This document shows, in pieces, positions 1 through 7,563 of a DNA stretch of 64,000 bases. This stretch comes from Ruminococcaceae bacterium FB2012 (GTDB lineage: Bacteria; Bacillota; Clostridia; Oscillospirales; Ruminococcaceae). The DNA lies in assembly GCA_900104495.1 (NCBI GenBank), contig FMXS01000019.1:1-64000 (forward strand), in the 5' to 3' direction. The number at the start of each line of letters is the position of its first letter. Position 1 is the first letter of the stretch. The notes beneath the pieces are model-generated. The model saw nothing but the letters and a program-made list of their open reading frames with translations. It had not been told where the DNA came from and did no database searches. A program made the position numbers and the translations under genes.

Positions 1-46
1 AAACCGTACTCTTACCTTTTGAAACATCAATACCTACACTGATCAT
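1..46 (-). CDS. IS110-family transposase, N-terminus only (cut by window edge)
   Basis: Only the first 15 codons are inside the window. They read MISVGIDVSKGKSTV, which matches the start of IS110-family transposases, where the first Asp of the DEDD/RuvC-like catalytic domain sits in the GIDVSK motif. The ATG is at 44-46 on the minus strand. The rest of the gene lies to the left of the window, so completeness cannot be judged. Confidence 0.7.
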   Translation of the reverse strand, partial: MISVGIDVSKGKSTV

Positions 47-258
47 AATGATACCTGCTTTCTGAAAAGATTTGTAATGTTTCCGCTCAGGAGCTTATTA
101 AAATTCATTTTGGTTAGTGACGCGAACGCTGCTGTGAACTTGCACAACAAGAACAACCTGCTTAATCGAATTTGATAATAAGAAGGCGGCTGACGCTTTC
201 AATACCGAACGCTAAGTTCCAAGGAGGTGATCGTCAGTCCATTACCTTCTTATTATAC
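47..258. other. IS110 transposase upstream region; possible bridge-RNA end with long inverted repeat
   Basis: No protein gene is seen. This stretch lies immediately upstream of the IS110-type transposase, which is where IS110-group elements carry the non-coding end that encodes the bridge RNA (established for the family). A perfect 12-bp inverted repeat, ATAATAAGAAGG near 174 and CCTTCTTATTAT near 247, encloses a second pairing GCTGACG/CGTCAG. The loop contains AAGGAGGTGATC, complementary to the 3' end of 16S rRNA, with no start codon at usable distance. Assignment to the IS end is inferred from position only. Confidence 0.4.
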
Positions 259-286
259 AAAAATAAGCATAGCCTGTCGCTACTGT

Positions 287-326
287 AGTCAGCAGTTAGG
301 ACTATGCTAATATTGTACCAAAGGAG
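287..326 (+). promoter_or_regulatory. Conserved leader upstream of micropeptide gene
   Basis: The segment reading AGTCAGCAGTT, then GGACTATGCTAATATTG and TACCAAAGGAG, recurs almost exactly on the minus strand at about 39556-39600, upstream of another micropeptide gene. TGCTAATAT resembles an extended -10 box. An upstream AGCATAG (266-272) can pair with CTATGCT (302-308). The recurrence suggests a shared promoter or operator. Confidence 0.45.
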
Positions 327-334
327 GAAGAAAT

Positions 335-418
335 ATGATCACATTTTGTCTGGTAACACTCGGAGTAGCTACAACCACAATGATTGTTGGAGGGATCATC
401 TCGACCATCTTCGGATAA
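335..418 (+). CDS. Micropeptide A, 27 residues, single membrane helix
   Basis: ATG at 335 follows AAAGGAGG at a good distance. The product begins MITFCLVTLGVATTTM and ends IISTIFG; nearly all residues are hydrophobic or small, so a single transmembrane helix or membrane-active peptide is likely. It resembles the 22-residue peptide encoded at 7654 (same MIT start, IFG end). A terminator follows at 472-514. The gene sits between an IS110 end and the first mobilizable element. No function can be named; a type I toxin, signal peptide or leader peptide are alternatives. Confidence 0.5.
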   Translation: MITFCLVTLGVATTTMIVGGIISTIFG

Positions 419-471
419 CAAAACGACGATCAAGCTTATCGCAGCCTTTTAATTAGTAAAGAGCTGTCAAC

Positions 472-514
472 AAAAATACTCCCACCCAACATTAAAGGGA
501 ACGGGAGTGTTTTT
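472..514 (+). terminator. Intrinsic terminator after micropeptide A
   Basis: AAAAATACTCCC (472-483) pairs with GGGAGTGTTTTT (503-514), a stem with A and T tracts that would work as a bidirectional rho-independent terminator. Confidence 0.6.
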
Positions 515-625
515 GTATTGGTCAGCATAAATGAGTGACGATAGAATATAGAGAGCCCCCTGCAAAATTATCGTCCCTGTCGGCTCTGCTGACGAACGCA
601 CCACGATGCGCTGTGCGCCTACAAA

Positions 626-1600
626 TCCGCAACAAAGCCCCGCCCCCTCCCCTAAAAATCGTCTTACGCGCATTACAGAACCAGCAAACCGCGCAGATTC
701 AGGCTGAAAGCTGTAATACCGATGTAATGCGGTGTAATACTTGTAATGCACAGAACCAATGTCGGATTTTCCAACGCTGGTTCTGTTTTCATTTATTCCA
801 ACACGAGCAACAATGAAAAAGTGTTCAGAAACCGCCTCTGCTAGAAAAATATACTGCTCCCGCATTTGCCGAGCCAACGTTGTGTTGACCCGGCATTTTT
901 TGTTTTCATATTATCACAAAAGCTGTTCCGCAGAGCTGAAAAGTGAGCCGGAGAGCTTTGTTTTTCGGATATACCTCAACGGTAGTTCCGAAGCTGTGGA
1001 TAAAAAAGTGTTCAGAACAGCCCTCTCCGGGAATATGAATACTGCTCCCGCAATTTTTGATCCGAGCATTTGAAAAAAGCGTCAAACTGTCATTGGGGTG
1101 GAGTAAATGAATACTGCCCCCACCTTTTAATTAGATAAAGTGGAATACCGTCGCGTTTCACGACGGAAACCAAACTGTTCAAATATCAATATCCCCGCAG
1201 CATAGATCACCCACTCCAAAACCTATGCTCCGGGAATAATATACTGCGTTCACTTTTGGCCGGGCTGATGCTGTTCAGAACCGGCGTTTTTAGTTTCAGA
1301 TGATCATAAAACTGCCGATTTGACAGTTTTGATTTGCAGATTTTTAATTCTACCTTTACGATAGTTTTGAAAATATTACCCCGGCGGGTGTTCAGAAACG
1401 CCCTCCGGGGAATATGAATACTGCGTTCACTTTTTTAAGTCGCCAAGCGTATAAAAGTGTTCGGAACGGTGCTGTGTAATGCGGATGTAATGCTGTTGTA
1501 ATGCGATTTGTAATACGCCGCCGAGCCTTGCAAAGCCCGCATCTGCGTTGTCAGAGCCGATCTGTAATACTGTAATACGCAAAAAATATATGAGAGCCGA
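626..1600 (+). repeat. Control region of mobilizable element copy 1: iteron-like repeats, no gene
   Basis: No convincing protein gene. Two repeat families are visible. TGTAATGC/TGTAATAC octamers occur at 712, 723, 733 and 742, at 1475, 1486, 1497 and 1509, and as a tandem pair at 1563 and 1571, just upstream of the ATPase gene. A composite box of GTTCAGAA (821, 1008, 1271, 1388) followed by ATGAATACTGC-like sequence (851, 1031, about 1106, about 1237, 1410) lies between the octamer clusters. The same arrangement recurs at 42692-43460. Clustered octamers next to a replication-like ATPase suggest an origin or an autoregulatory operator. Homology between the copies begins near 626. Confidence 0.5.
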
Positions 1601-1615
1601 AGGAGGTTTGATAAC

Positions 1616-3442
1616 TTGATTGAAACTATGGAAAACCCTGTCCCTGTGATAGATGAGTCGGTCTATCACGAACCCTACGTCGTCAAGGACGACTGCCTCT
1701 GCGAGCGCATTAAGGTCAAAGATCAGGTCATCGAGGTTAAGCTCGCTGACTTTGTTCCCGTTCTGAAAGCGGAGGTAACCCTCGATGACGGCGCAGACCA
1801 AAGAAAACTGTTCCGTGTCGCAGGGACCTACAAGGACGGAACAGTCCTGCCGGAGCAGACTGTGTCTGCCGATGAGATGCAGAGTATGAAATGGTTATTG
1901 CAGCGCTGGGGTCAGTACGGCACTGTGATTCCAAGACAGAATGTGCTTGGCAAAATCAGCCACGCGATTCTTCTGACCAAGCATGAGGTGCGTAACGAAA
2001 CAGTCTTTTTGCAGACCGGGTGGAGAGAGTTTCCCAACGGCTTTGAGTTCCTGATGCCGAATGAGAATGTCACCGATAAGAAAGTGGAGCTGCAAGGCAA
2101 GCTGAATCGGTATAAGTTTACTGTTCCTTGCGAGAAAGATGATCTGATTTTTCTCTCCGCTATGTTAGAAGAAAGCTTCGCTCCGCAGAGAATTATCCTG
2201 CCGATGCTGGCGTTTACGTTTCTCTGTCCGCTGAATCATTTTCTGAAAATCGCGGGCTACGAGCCGAAATTTGTTGTAATAATAATCGGAAAGACAGGCA
2301 GCCGCAAGTCAAGTCTCGCGGCTGTCTTCTGTTCTTTCTACGGTAATTTTACAGCAAGTGATCTGCCTATGAGCTTCCACGACACCGCTAACAGCATCCT
2401 CGCTGACATCTACTATCTGAAAGATGTGCTGACCTGCATCGATGACTTTCACCCGTCCGGGATGCACAAAGAGCAGGAGATGCGGGAGATAGCTCAGTGC
2501 ATTTCACGTTACTACGGCGACCGTTCCGGCAGAGGAAGGATGAACAGCAGGCTCGAAAAAGAAAATGCTAAACCACCAATGGGCAACGCTGTTGAAACAA
2601 GTGAGAGTACGCTTGGCATCTGTGAATCGGGGGAGGCACGGCATTTTTATCTTGAACTTGATGAAAATGATATCGTCCTTCCTGAATTCTCCGAGTACCA
2701 GAAGCTCGCAAGGCAGAATATTCTTTCGGGAATGATGATGCGATACGTCGATTGGATAAAGGAGAAATATCTTTCCGATGCGAAATCTTTTGCAGATTTG
2801 CTCCGTGAAAAGTTTGAATCCTATCGTGAAATGTTCATCAGAAAGCTGTCGGAGCGCGGTATAAAAGCGCACACAAGAACGCCGGATATGCTTGCGCATT
2901 TGAAGATCGGTTTGGAATATCTCCTTGAGTTTTTAGTCGACAGCGAGCAGATCGGTGAGAATGATTTTAAAAAGTATACTGAAACTTTTGATGAACTGCT
3001 GCTGCAAAACACCGCAGCTAATTCTGAAATCATCATCAGGGAGAACCCTGTCAACGTCTTCTGCGAGAAGATAAAATCTCTTCTCGACAGCGGCAGATGC
3101 TACACCGAGCCGAGAGGTTCAGGAGCGCCGCGACAGAAAAACTGCATCGGACTGCACGATGAAAACAACTACTATCTGTTCATGGACACCGCGCACTCGG
3201 AGGTGAGAAAGCTGTGCGCGGAGCAGGGAGAACACTTCACGATCAAGAAAAACGATCTGCTGAAACAGCTTCGCAAGGAAGGACTGATCGAATCAAAGAC
3301 AAGCAAAAACACTATTTCGATTCGTGAGAACAGCAGCTCTGTTGTCAACGTGACGGTGATCGCCAAGAGCAAACTCAACGACCGCCTGTGCGCCGCTGTA
3401 AGCCCTCCGAGTGCAGAGGTCGGGGAAACAGCCGAGCAGTAA
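1616..3442 (+). CDS. DUF927-like P-loop ATPase of mobilizable element (copy 1)
   Basis: Protein of 608 residues. An N-terminal region of about 200 residues includes FLQTGWREFPNGFEFLMP, typical of DUF927-type helicase/primase-associated proteins. A Walker A motif GKTGSRKSS lies near residue 225 and a Walker B-like CIDDF near 273. The C-terminal 150 residues look like a winged-helix DNA-binding region. It probably serves replication or processing of the mobile element. The start is TTG at 1616, preceded by GGAGG; the same TTG is used in copy 2 (43481), and the next ATG would leave too long a spacer. The two copies are very similar throughout. Substrate and exact activity are unknown. Confidence 0.7.
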   Translation: MIETMENPVPVIDESVYHEPYVVKDDCLCERIKVKDQVIEVKLADFVPVLKAEVTLDDGADQRKLFRVAGTYKDGTVLPEQTVSADEMQSMKWLLQRWGQYGTVIPRQNVLGKISHAILLTKHEVRNETVFLQTGWREFPNGFEFLMPNENVTDKKVELQGKLNRYKFTVPCEKDDLIFLSAMLEESFAPQRIILPMLAFTFLCPLNHFLKIAGYEPKFVVIIIGKTGSRKSSLAAVFCSFYGNFTASDLPMSFHDTANSILADIYYLKDVLTCIDDFHPSGMHKEQEMREIAQCISRYYGDRSGRGRMNSRLEKENAKPPMGNAVETSESTLGICESGEARHFYLELDENDIVLPEFSEYQKLARQNILSGMMMRYVDWIKEKYLSDAKSFADLLREKFESYREMFIRKLSERGIKAHTRTPDMLAHLKIGLEYLLEFLVDSEQIGENDFKKYTETFDELLLQNTAANSEIIIRENPVNVFCEKIKSLLDSGRCYTEPRGSGAPRQKNCIGLHDENNYYLFMDTAHSEVRKLCAEQGEHFTIKKNDLLKQLRKEGLIESKTSKNTISIRENSSSVVNVTVIAKSKLNDRLCAAVSPPSAEVGETAEQ

Positions 3443-3538
3443 AACAAAACGCCTCACAGCGCATTTGTGAGCGCGAGAGGGGCAGATATTTCTCATCTCC
3501 GCTGATAAATCGACACAGGAAAGGAGGGAAAACGGCAG

Positions 3539-3670
3539 TCCGCTGTGAGGCCTCACGGGAGTGAGCAGGGTGATGCTACGCATCACCCGTGGAGGGCAAG
3601 CATAGCGCTTGGCGTTCCGCCTCCGGGCGGTAAGCCTTTGCGCGCGGGAGACCCGTACCCCTTTTATGGC
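3539..3670 (+). other. Candidate origin of transfer (oriT), copy 1
   Basis: Non-coding segment between the ATPase and mobC, almost identical to 45418-45550 although the flanking 80-100 bp have diverged. It contains the palindrome GTGAGGCCTCAC, a perfect hairpin GGGTGATGC-TAC-GCATCACCC, the stem CCGCCTCCGGGCGG, and GCGCGGGAGACCCGTACCCC as a possible nick region. Strong conservation, stacked inverted repeats and position directly upstream of mobC-mobA are typical of oriT. The nick site itself cannot be fixed from sequence alone. Confidence 0.55.
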
Positions 3671-3722
3671 GAAAGAAAAATGCGGGGCAGCGCTCCGCCG
3701 GAAGGAGGAACAGTAACCAAAC

Positions 3723-4064
3723 GTGACGGAACTAATGAAGGAGATGATTCAAATCAGAAAGCGAAACAAAACAATTGCGATCCGCTGCACCGAGGATGAG
3801 TACAACCGAATGCATAGGAGAGCAGCGGAACACGGATTAAAGCTATCGGATTTTGTGCTGCGGACGGCGCTCGGAAAAAAAATAATAATTGCCGAGGGCC
3901 TGCAGGATGTGGTCAGGCAGCAGAGAGCAATAGGCAACAATCTGAATCAGCTGACACGACTTGCAAATCAGGGAGAGATCAATATTATTGATCTGCGAAA
4001 ACTTGTTGGTGAGTACAAAGCTGTGACAGAAATGATTTCAGAAGTGCTTCGGGAGGTGAAGTGA
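3723..4064 (+). CDS. mobC: MobC-like relaxosome accessory protein (copy 1)
   Basis: Small basic protein of up to 113 residues. It begins with a ribbon-helix-helix-like part (NKTIAIRCTEDEYNRMHRRA) and continues with GNNLNQLTRLANQGEIN, the hallmark of bacterial mobilization protein MobC, which binds oriT beside the relaxase. Its stop overlaps the mobA start (TGATG). The start is uncertain: GTG at 3723 gives the longest frame, ATG at 3744 touches the AAGGAG. The copy-2 start ATG (45639) corresponds to ATC here, so this copy may be translated poorly. Confidence 0.75.
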   Translation: MTELMKEMIQIRKRNKTIAIRCTEDEYNRMHRRAAEHGLKLSDFVLRTALGKKIIIAEGLQDVVRQQRAIGNNLNQLTRLANQGEINIIDLRKLVGEYKAVTEMISEVLREVK

Positions 4065-5323
4065 TGGCAACGGTAACTGCGATATCAACTAAGGGCGGCG
4101 GCGGTGGAAAAGGGTCGCTGAGATATATCTGCCGGGACGATAAAACTGAGAATGGCAAGTGGGTGACGGCAATTAACTGTACGCCGGAGACAGCTTATCA
4201 GGAGTTCCGAAATACAAAAAAGCTGTTCAATAAAAATGACGGCACTCAGTATTTTCATTTTGTTCAGTCGCATCCGGCGGGATACGACATCAGCCCGGAG
4301 CTTGCGCTGGAGATTACAAGAGAGTTTGCAGAAAAAGCTTTCGACGGTTTTCAATGTGTCATCGCCTGCCACACCGATGCGCCGCATATACACTGTCATT
4401 TTATTGTGAACTCGGTAAGCTGCGAGGACGGTCATAAGTTCCGATCAAATAAATTCACATTGCAAAAGATGCGTGAACTCTCGGACGAAATATGTCAGCG
4501 CCACGGAGTTGTAACTCTGGACAAGTCGCATCTGCAAAAGAAAAGCAAGGGTGTATCTCCACGAGAGTATCATTCAGGTATGAAAGGCGAGAGCTGGAAG
4601 GTTGATCTGATGTGTACGATTGACTACGCAATGAAGAAAGCCAAAAGCAAAAAACATTTCTGTTGGCTGATGCAGCAGGAAGGCTACTCTGTCAAGTGGC
4701 AGGAAAATCATAAGTATATCACCTACACCTGCCCAAACGGGTGCAGGGCGCGGGATGATAAACTACACGAAGAAAAATACAGGAAGGAGATGATGGAGCG
4801 TGAATTCAAGATTAGAGGATATGAGGCGCGTCTCGCAAGAGCGCGTCGAGAAAGCGTTAGACACAAGCAAAGCGACCTTGGTGTTCGACAGCAACTGGAA
4901 GGCTCTGATCGGTTTGACAAAGTTGACTTCGGATACGCAAGCGGAAATCTTGGAAACGATGTCGAGTCTGCTGACGAGAGAGGACACACAGTATCTGCTG
5001 AAAAAGATCGAGCAGAGCTCGGAGCAGGCGCTGACCGAACAGAGGAAAGCGCTGCAGGATCTGGTCTCACAGGCTGGGAAACTGAACGAGCAATTCTCTA
5101 CGCAGATGAAACAGCTCGAAGAGTTCAAGCACAAGCTCAAAGTCAAACTGTGGACACTGGTCTTGATATCACAGGGAGTCTTAGTCTTGCTGCAGACGGC
5201 CTTGCACTTCTGGCTTCGCTGACGGAGCCGGAGCCTGTCGAGGATGATGTTTGGCGCGGGTCGGACAGAAAGACGCTGGCGAAGGAGTTTGAGAAGAAAG
5301 AAGAACTCGGAATGAAGATGTAA
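4064..5323 (+). CDS. mobA: MobA/VirD2-type relaxase (MOBP-like), copy 1
   Basis: Relaxase of about 419 residues that would nick oriT and stay bound to the 5' end during mobilization. The three-histidine metal motif HTDAPHIHCHF lies near residues 102-112, and YFHFVQSHP near residue 65 is the family's preceding strand. The start ATG at 4064 overlaps the mobC stop, with GGGAGG upstream; a GTG three bases earlier is less likely, since copy 2 has only the ATG. The C-terminal third (about 250-400) is low-complexity and diverged between copies because it overlaps another gene in a second frame. No coupling protein or type IV secretion genes are present, so it is mobilizable rather than self-transmissible. 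Confidence 0.85.
   Translation: MATVTAISTKGGGGGKGSLRYICRDDKTENGKWVTAINCTPETAYQEFRNTKKLFNKNDGTQYFHFVQSHPAGYDISPELALEITREFAEKAFDGFQCVIACHTDAPHIHCHFIVNSVSCEDGHKFRSNKFTLQKMRELSDEICQRHGVVTLDKSHLQKKSKGVSPREYHSGMKGESWKVDLMCTIDYAMKKAKSKKHFCWLMQQEGYSVKWQENHKYITYTCPNGCRARDDKLHEEKYRKEMMEREFKIRGYEARLARARRESVRHKQSDLGVRQQLEGSDRFDKVDFGYASGNLGNDVESADERGHTVSAEKDRAELGAGADRTEESAAGSGLTGWETERAILYADETARRVQAQAQSQTVDTGLDITGSLSLAADGLALLASLTEPEPVEDDVWRGSDRKTLAKEFEKKEELGMKM
4800..5222 (+). CDS. Nested MobB-like coiled-coil/membrane protein inside mobA (copy 1)
   Basis: A 140-codon frame lies wholly within mobA in a different reading frame. It starts with GTG at 4800, about 10 bases after AGGAAGGAG. The product is a charged, probably coiled-coil protein (residues about 40-115) ending in a hydrophobic helix (LWTLVLISQGVLVLLQTAL) and WLR. 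Copy 2 keeps the same frame, start, length and stop at 46686-47108. By eye about 14 of 140 residues differ, against roughly 26 of about 150 in the overlapping relaxase frame, so this frame appears to be the more constrained one. ColE1-type plasmids also nest mbeB/mbeD within mbeA, which supports a mobilization role. Not proven. Confidence 0.65.
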   Translation: MNSRLEDMRRVSQERVEKALDTSKATLVFDSNWKALIGLTKLTSDTQAEILETMSSLLTREDTQYLLKKIEQSSEQALTEQRKALQDLVSQAGKLNEQFSTQMKQLEEFKHKLKVKLWTLVLISQGVLVLLQTALHFWLR

Positions 5324-5500
5324 AGAGACGGGGTAACAAATTGTGACGGGGTCTCCCGTCGTGAAACGCGACGGCAGATGAAGTCCTGAATGGGGACTGC
5401 AGCTTGTGGTAGGTCGTGAAATCCAACCTACCGCACATGCCCTGAAACGATGCAGGTGCTTCCAAAACGGCAACAGCTGTGAGTACGATTCAATCGGACT
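5324..5500 (+). other. Conserved hairpin segment downstream of mobA (copy 1)
   Basis: No gene. AGTCCTGAATGGGGACT and GGTAGGT...ACCTACC form short stems that are also present at 47265-47330, where the bases differ but pairing is kept or changes to G-U. Homology between the two element copies ends near 5490. A structured 3' UTR, small RNA or element end are possible. Confidence 0.35.
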
Positions 5501-5536
5501 GATGTCAGTTTTACTGACGTCAGATGGAGTAACGAA

Positions 5537-7050
5537 TCGGCCCTGTTGACAAACCCACAAAAATTCTCAAAAAAACACAGCCCGGAAGTCCTCCGAGCTG
5601 AAAAACATCGAAAATATCGTCTGCAAAAGCTTCCCCTTGAGGAGCTTTACCATACGTTTTAAATTTAGGGCACACGCCGATAGGAGGCATTGCTCGGTAA
5701 CTCGTTCAATGCCACGCTTGCGGGTGCGTCTAAGGTTGTGATTCTCTTTCTGATGTGAGAAGTTTCCCTCGCACCAGACCTGTCTTTTTTTCATCGCTGA
5801 ATTGTATTCTGGTATATCAATATTTTGCCGCTGAACATTTCTTGCCTCCTCATGAATTGAGCGTTCTATCATTCTTGGATTTTTTGAATTTCCGATGCAG
5901 CGATCTCTATACGGACAAGTTATACAATCAGCTTTTTGCGCTAAATATCTTTTGCGTCGATTTTTCTTACTATACGATGAAAAAAGCAATTCTTTTTCTG
6001 CCGGGCAAATATAGATATCCTGATCTTCACAATACTTGAAATTCTTAGGGTCAAATTCAGGTTCATATTTCGGTGTTCCAGAACGGCTTCGTTCAGGAAT
6101 AAGAGTTTTTATATTTCGCTTTAGCATCGCAGTATATATTTCGCCGCTGTCGTAACCTTTGTCTGCACAGATAGCCTCCGTATCAAGCTGAAATTTTTCG
6201 ATCTGATATTTTATTCTTTCGGTGTGATGAGTACAGTCATTTTCATTGCCGGGAGTTACGAAAACATCCGTGATAAGTCCATTCTTTGAATCGCAGGTCT
6301 GATGGTCGAGATAATGAAAACCGGTGGGCTTTCCGGGACGTTTCAGAAGTCCACATTCGGGATCCGTAATGCTTTTGGTGACCTCTTTTGTCTTGGTAGT
6401 ATCGTAATCAACAGGCTCCTTGATAAGCCCAAGCTCATAAGCCTCACGGTCGAGCTTCTGCATATACTCCGTGGGAGTATCGGGAACTTCGATGACCTCG
6501 CGCAGATCGTTGCGGGCATTGGCTCTGATGTGAGTAGAATCCGTAAGCAGCAGCTTGCCGTCGATAAGTCCGGCCTCAATGCACTTGCGGACGACCTCAT
6601 CAAAAATATCACGGAAGACAGTCGTGCCGTCAAATTTTCTGCGGCGCAGCTGGGAGATAGTCGAATGGTCGGGAACGCGCTCGTCAAGGTCGATGCCGAG
6701 GAACCAGCGGTATGCAATGTTGACGGTGATCTCCTGTTCAAGGCGGCGCTCGGAATCAATGCCGTATATATATCCGATCAGCAGCATTTTTATCAGGACA
6801 ACAGGGTCAACAGACGGCCTGCCCGTGTTGGAATAGAGGTCTGCGACCTTGTCATAAACGAAATCGAAATCGACGAGCCTATCAAGATCACGCAGAAAAT
6901 GCTCCTGCGGCATGAGGCTCTCAAGGGTCACAAACGACATTTTCATCTGCTTGCTTTCGGACTTCTTGAGCATGGCAACTACCTCGCTTTCTATGATATT
7001 ATTATACCATATTTTCAGGCGGTTGTCGAGGGGTTTGTCAACAGGGCCGA
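5537..7050 (-). mobile_element. IS1182-family insertion sequence
   Basis: A perfect 20-bp terminal inverted repeat (TCGGCCCTGTTGACAAACCC at 5537-5556; its complement at 7031-7050) brackets one transposase gene on the minus strand. No clear target duplication is visible. The right end runs directly into a truncated response-regulator gene, so the insertion was probably followed by an adjacent deletion or recombination. Confidence 0.8.
5567..6973 (-). CDS. IS1182-family transposase
   Basis: DDE transposase of 468 residues. The N-terminal DUF772-type domain (SFVTLESLMPQEHFLRDLDR through GRPSVDPVVLIKMLLIGY) is followed by a DDE catalytic core containing LLTDSTHIRANA and ADKGYDSGE. A cysteine pair region (CITCPYRDRCIG) and the C-terminal QVWCEGNFSHQKENHNLRR stretch are typical of the family. 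ATG at 6973 (MLKKSESKQ) with a GAGGTAG upstream is chosen; a longer frame reaching 7132 would extend beyond the inverted repeat into the flanking gene. The gene appears intact. Confidence 0.88.
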   Translation of the reverse strand: MLKKSESKQMKMSFVTLESLMPQEHFLRDLDRLVDFDFVYDKVADLYSNTGRPSVDPVVLIKMLLIGYIYGIDSERRLEQEITVNIAYRWFLGIDLDERVPDHSTISQLRRRKFDGTTVFRDIFDEVVRKCIEAGLIDGKLLLTDSTHIRANARNDLREVIEVPDTPTEYMQKLDREAYELGLIKEPVDYDTTKTKEVTKSITDPECGLLKRPGKPTGFHYLDHQTCDSKNGLITDVFVTPGNENDCTHHTERIKYQIEKFQLDTEAICADKGYDSGEIYTAMLKRNIKTLIPERSRSGTPKYEPEFDPKNFKYCEDQDIYICPAEKELLFSSYSKKNRRKRYLAQKADCITCPYRDRCIGNSKNPRMIERSIHEEARNVQRQNIDIPEYNSAMKKRQVWCEGNFSHQKENHNLRRTRKRGIERVTEQCLLSACALNLKRMVKLLKGKLLQTIFSMFFSSEDFRAVFF

Positions 7051-7423
7051 TGTGTTCACCCCCTCGGGAGAGCACGTCCGCTTCGAGCGCAGCAAGGCAA
7101 AGGAGGTCTTCGCCTATCTCGTTTCCCGCCACGGCAGCTCCTGCACCTTGAAGGAGCTGTTCGCCGTGATCTTTGAGGACGCGCCCTACGAGGATAAGCT
7201 CCAGAACCTTTTGCAGACCTACATCTACGCCATGATAAAGAGCCTTAAAGCCGTGGGCGCGGAGGCGGCTGTCGTTCGCAGCTACAACGCCCTTGCAGTC
7301 AATCCCGACGTCCTCGACTGCGATTACTACCGTTTCAAGGAGCTGGACGCAGGCGCAGTAAATGCCTACGAGTGCGAGTTCATGAGCCAGTATTCCTGGG
7401 CGGAGTTTCTGTATTTTGAATAA
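7049..7423 (+). pseudogene. SARP-type response regulator, C-terminal half only
   Basis: Translation from 7049 (DVFTPSGEHVRFERSKAKEV...) closely matches the DNA-binding half of the intact regulator encoded at 38483-39268, including shared VRS-N-ALAVN, DCDYYRFKELDAGAVN and the ending WAEFLYF. The receiver domain, start codon and any partner kinase are absent; the IS1182 inverted repeat lies at the breakpoint. It is best read as a remnant of a second copy of the two-component locus. Intact reading to the stop suggests recent truncation. Confidence 0.8.
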
Positions 7424-7472
7424 GGCTGCGTGACAAACTTAAACAGCATAATACTACACATATACCGATCTT

Positions 7473-7506
7473 TGCAAAGGACCTGCAAGGGTCGGTATGT
7501 TATTAT
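7473..7506 (+). promoter_or_regulatory. SARP-type direct-repeat promoter, site A
   Basis: Heptamers TGCAAAG (7473) and TGCAAGG (7484) are spaced 11 bp apart, and the second ends 10 bp before a TATTAT -10 candidate at 7501. Direct heptamers at 11-bp spacing just upstream of the -10 are the known binding architecture of SARP-type regulators. A regulator remnant of that type is directly upstream. Confidence 0.5.
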
Positions 7507-7563
7507 ACAGACAGAAAAAGAAAAACCCAAAAAAGGCAGAAAGCCTTTCAGAGGGAAGAACGC

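Noticed and set aside
6302..7048. Plus-strand frame continuous with the response-regulator remnant
   Set aside because: Between 6302 and 7048 it is antisense to the transposase; only from 7049 does it match the regulator. The join is an accident of insertion, not a fusion protein.
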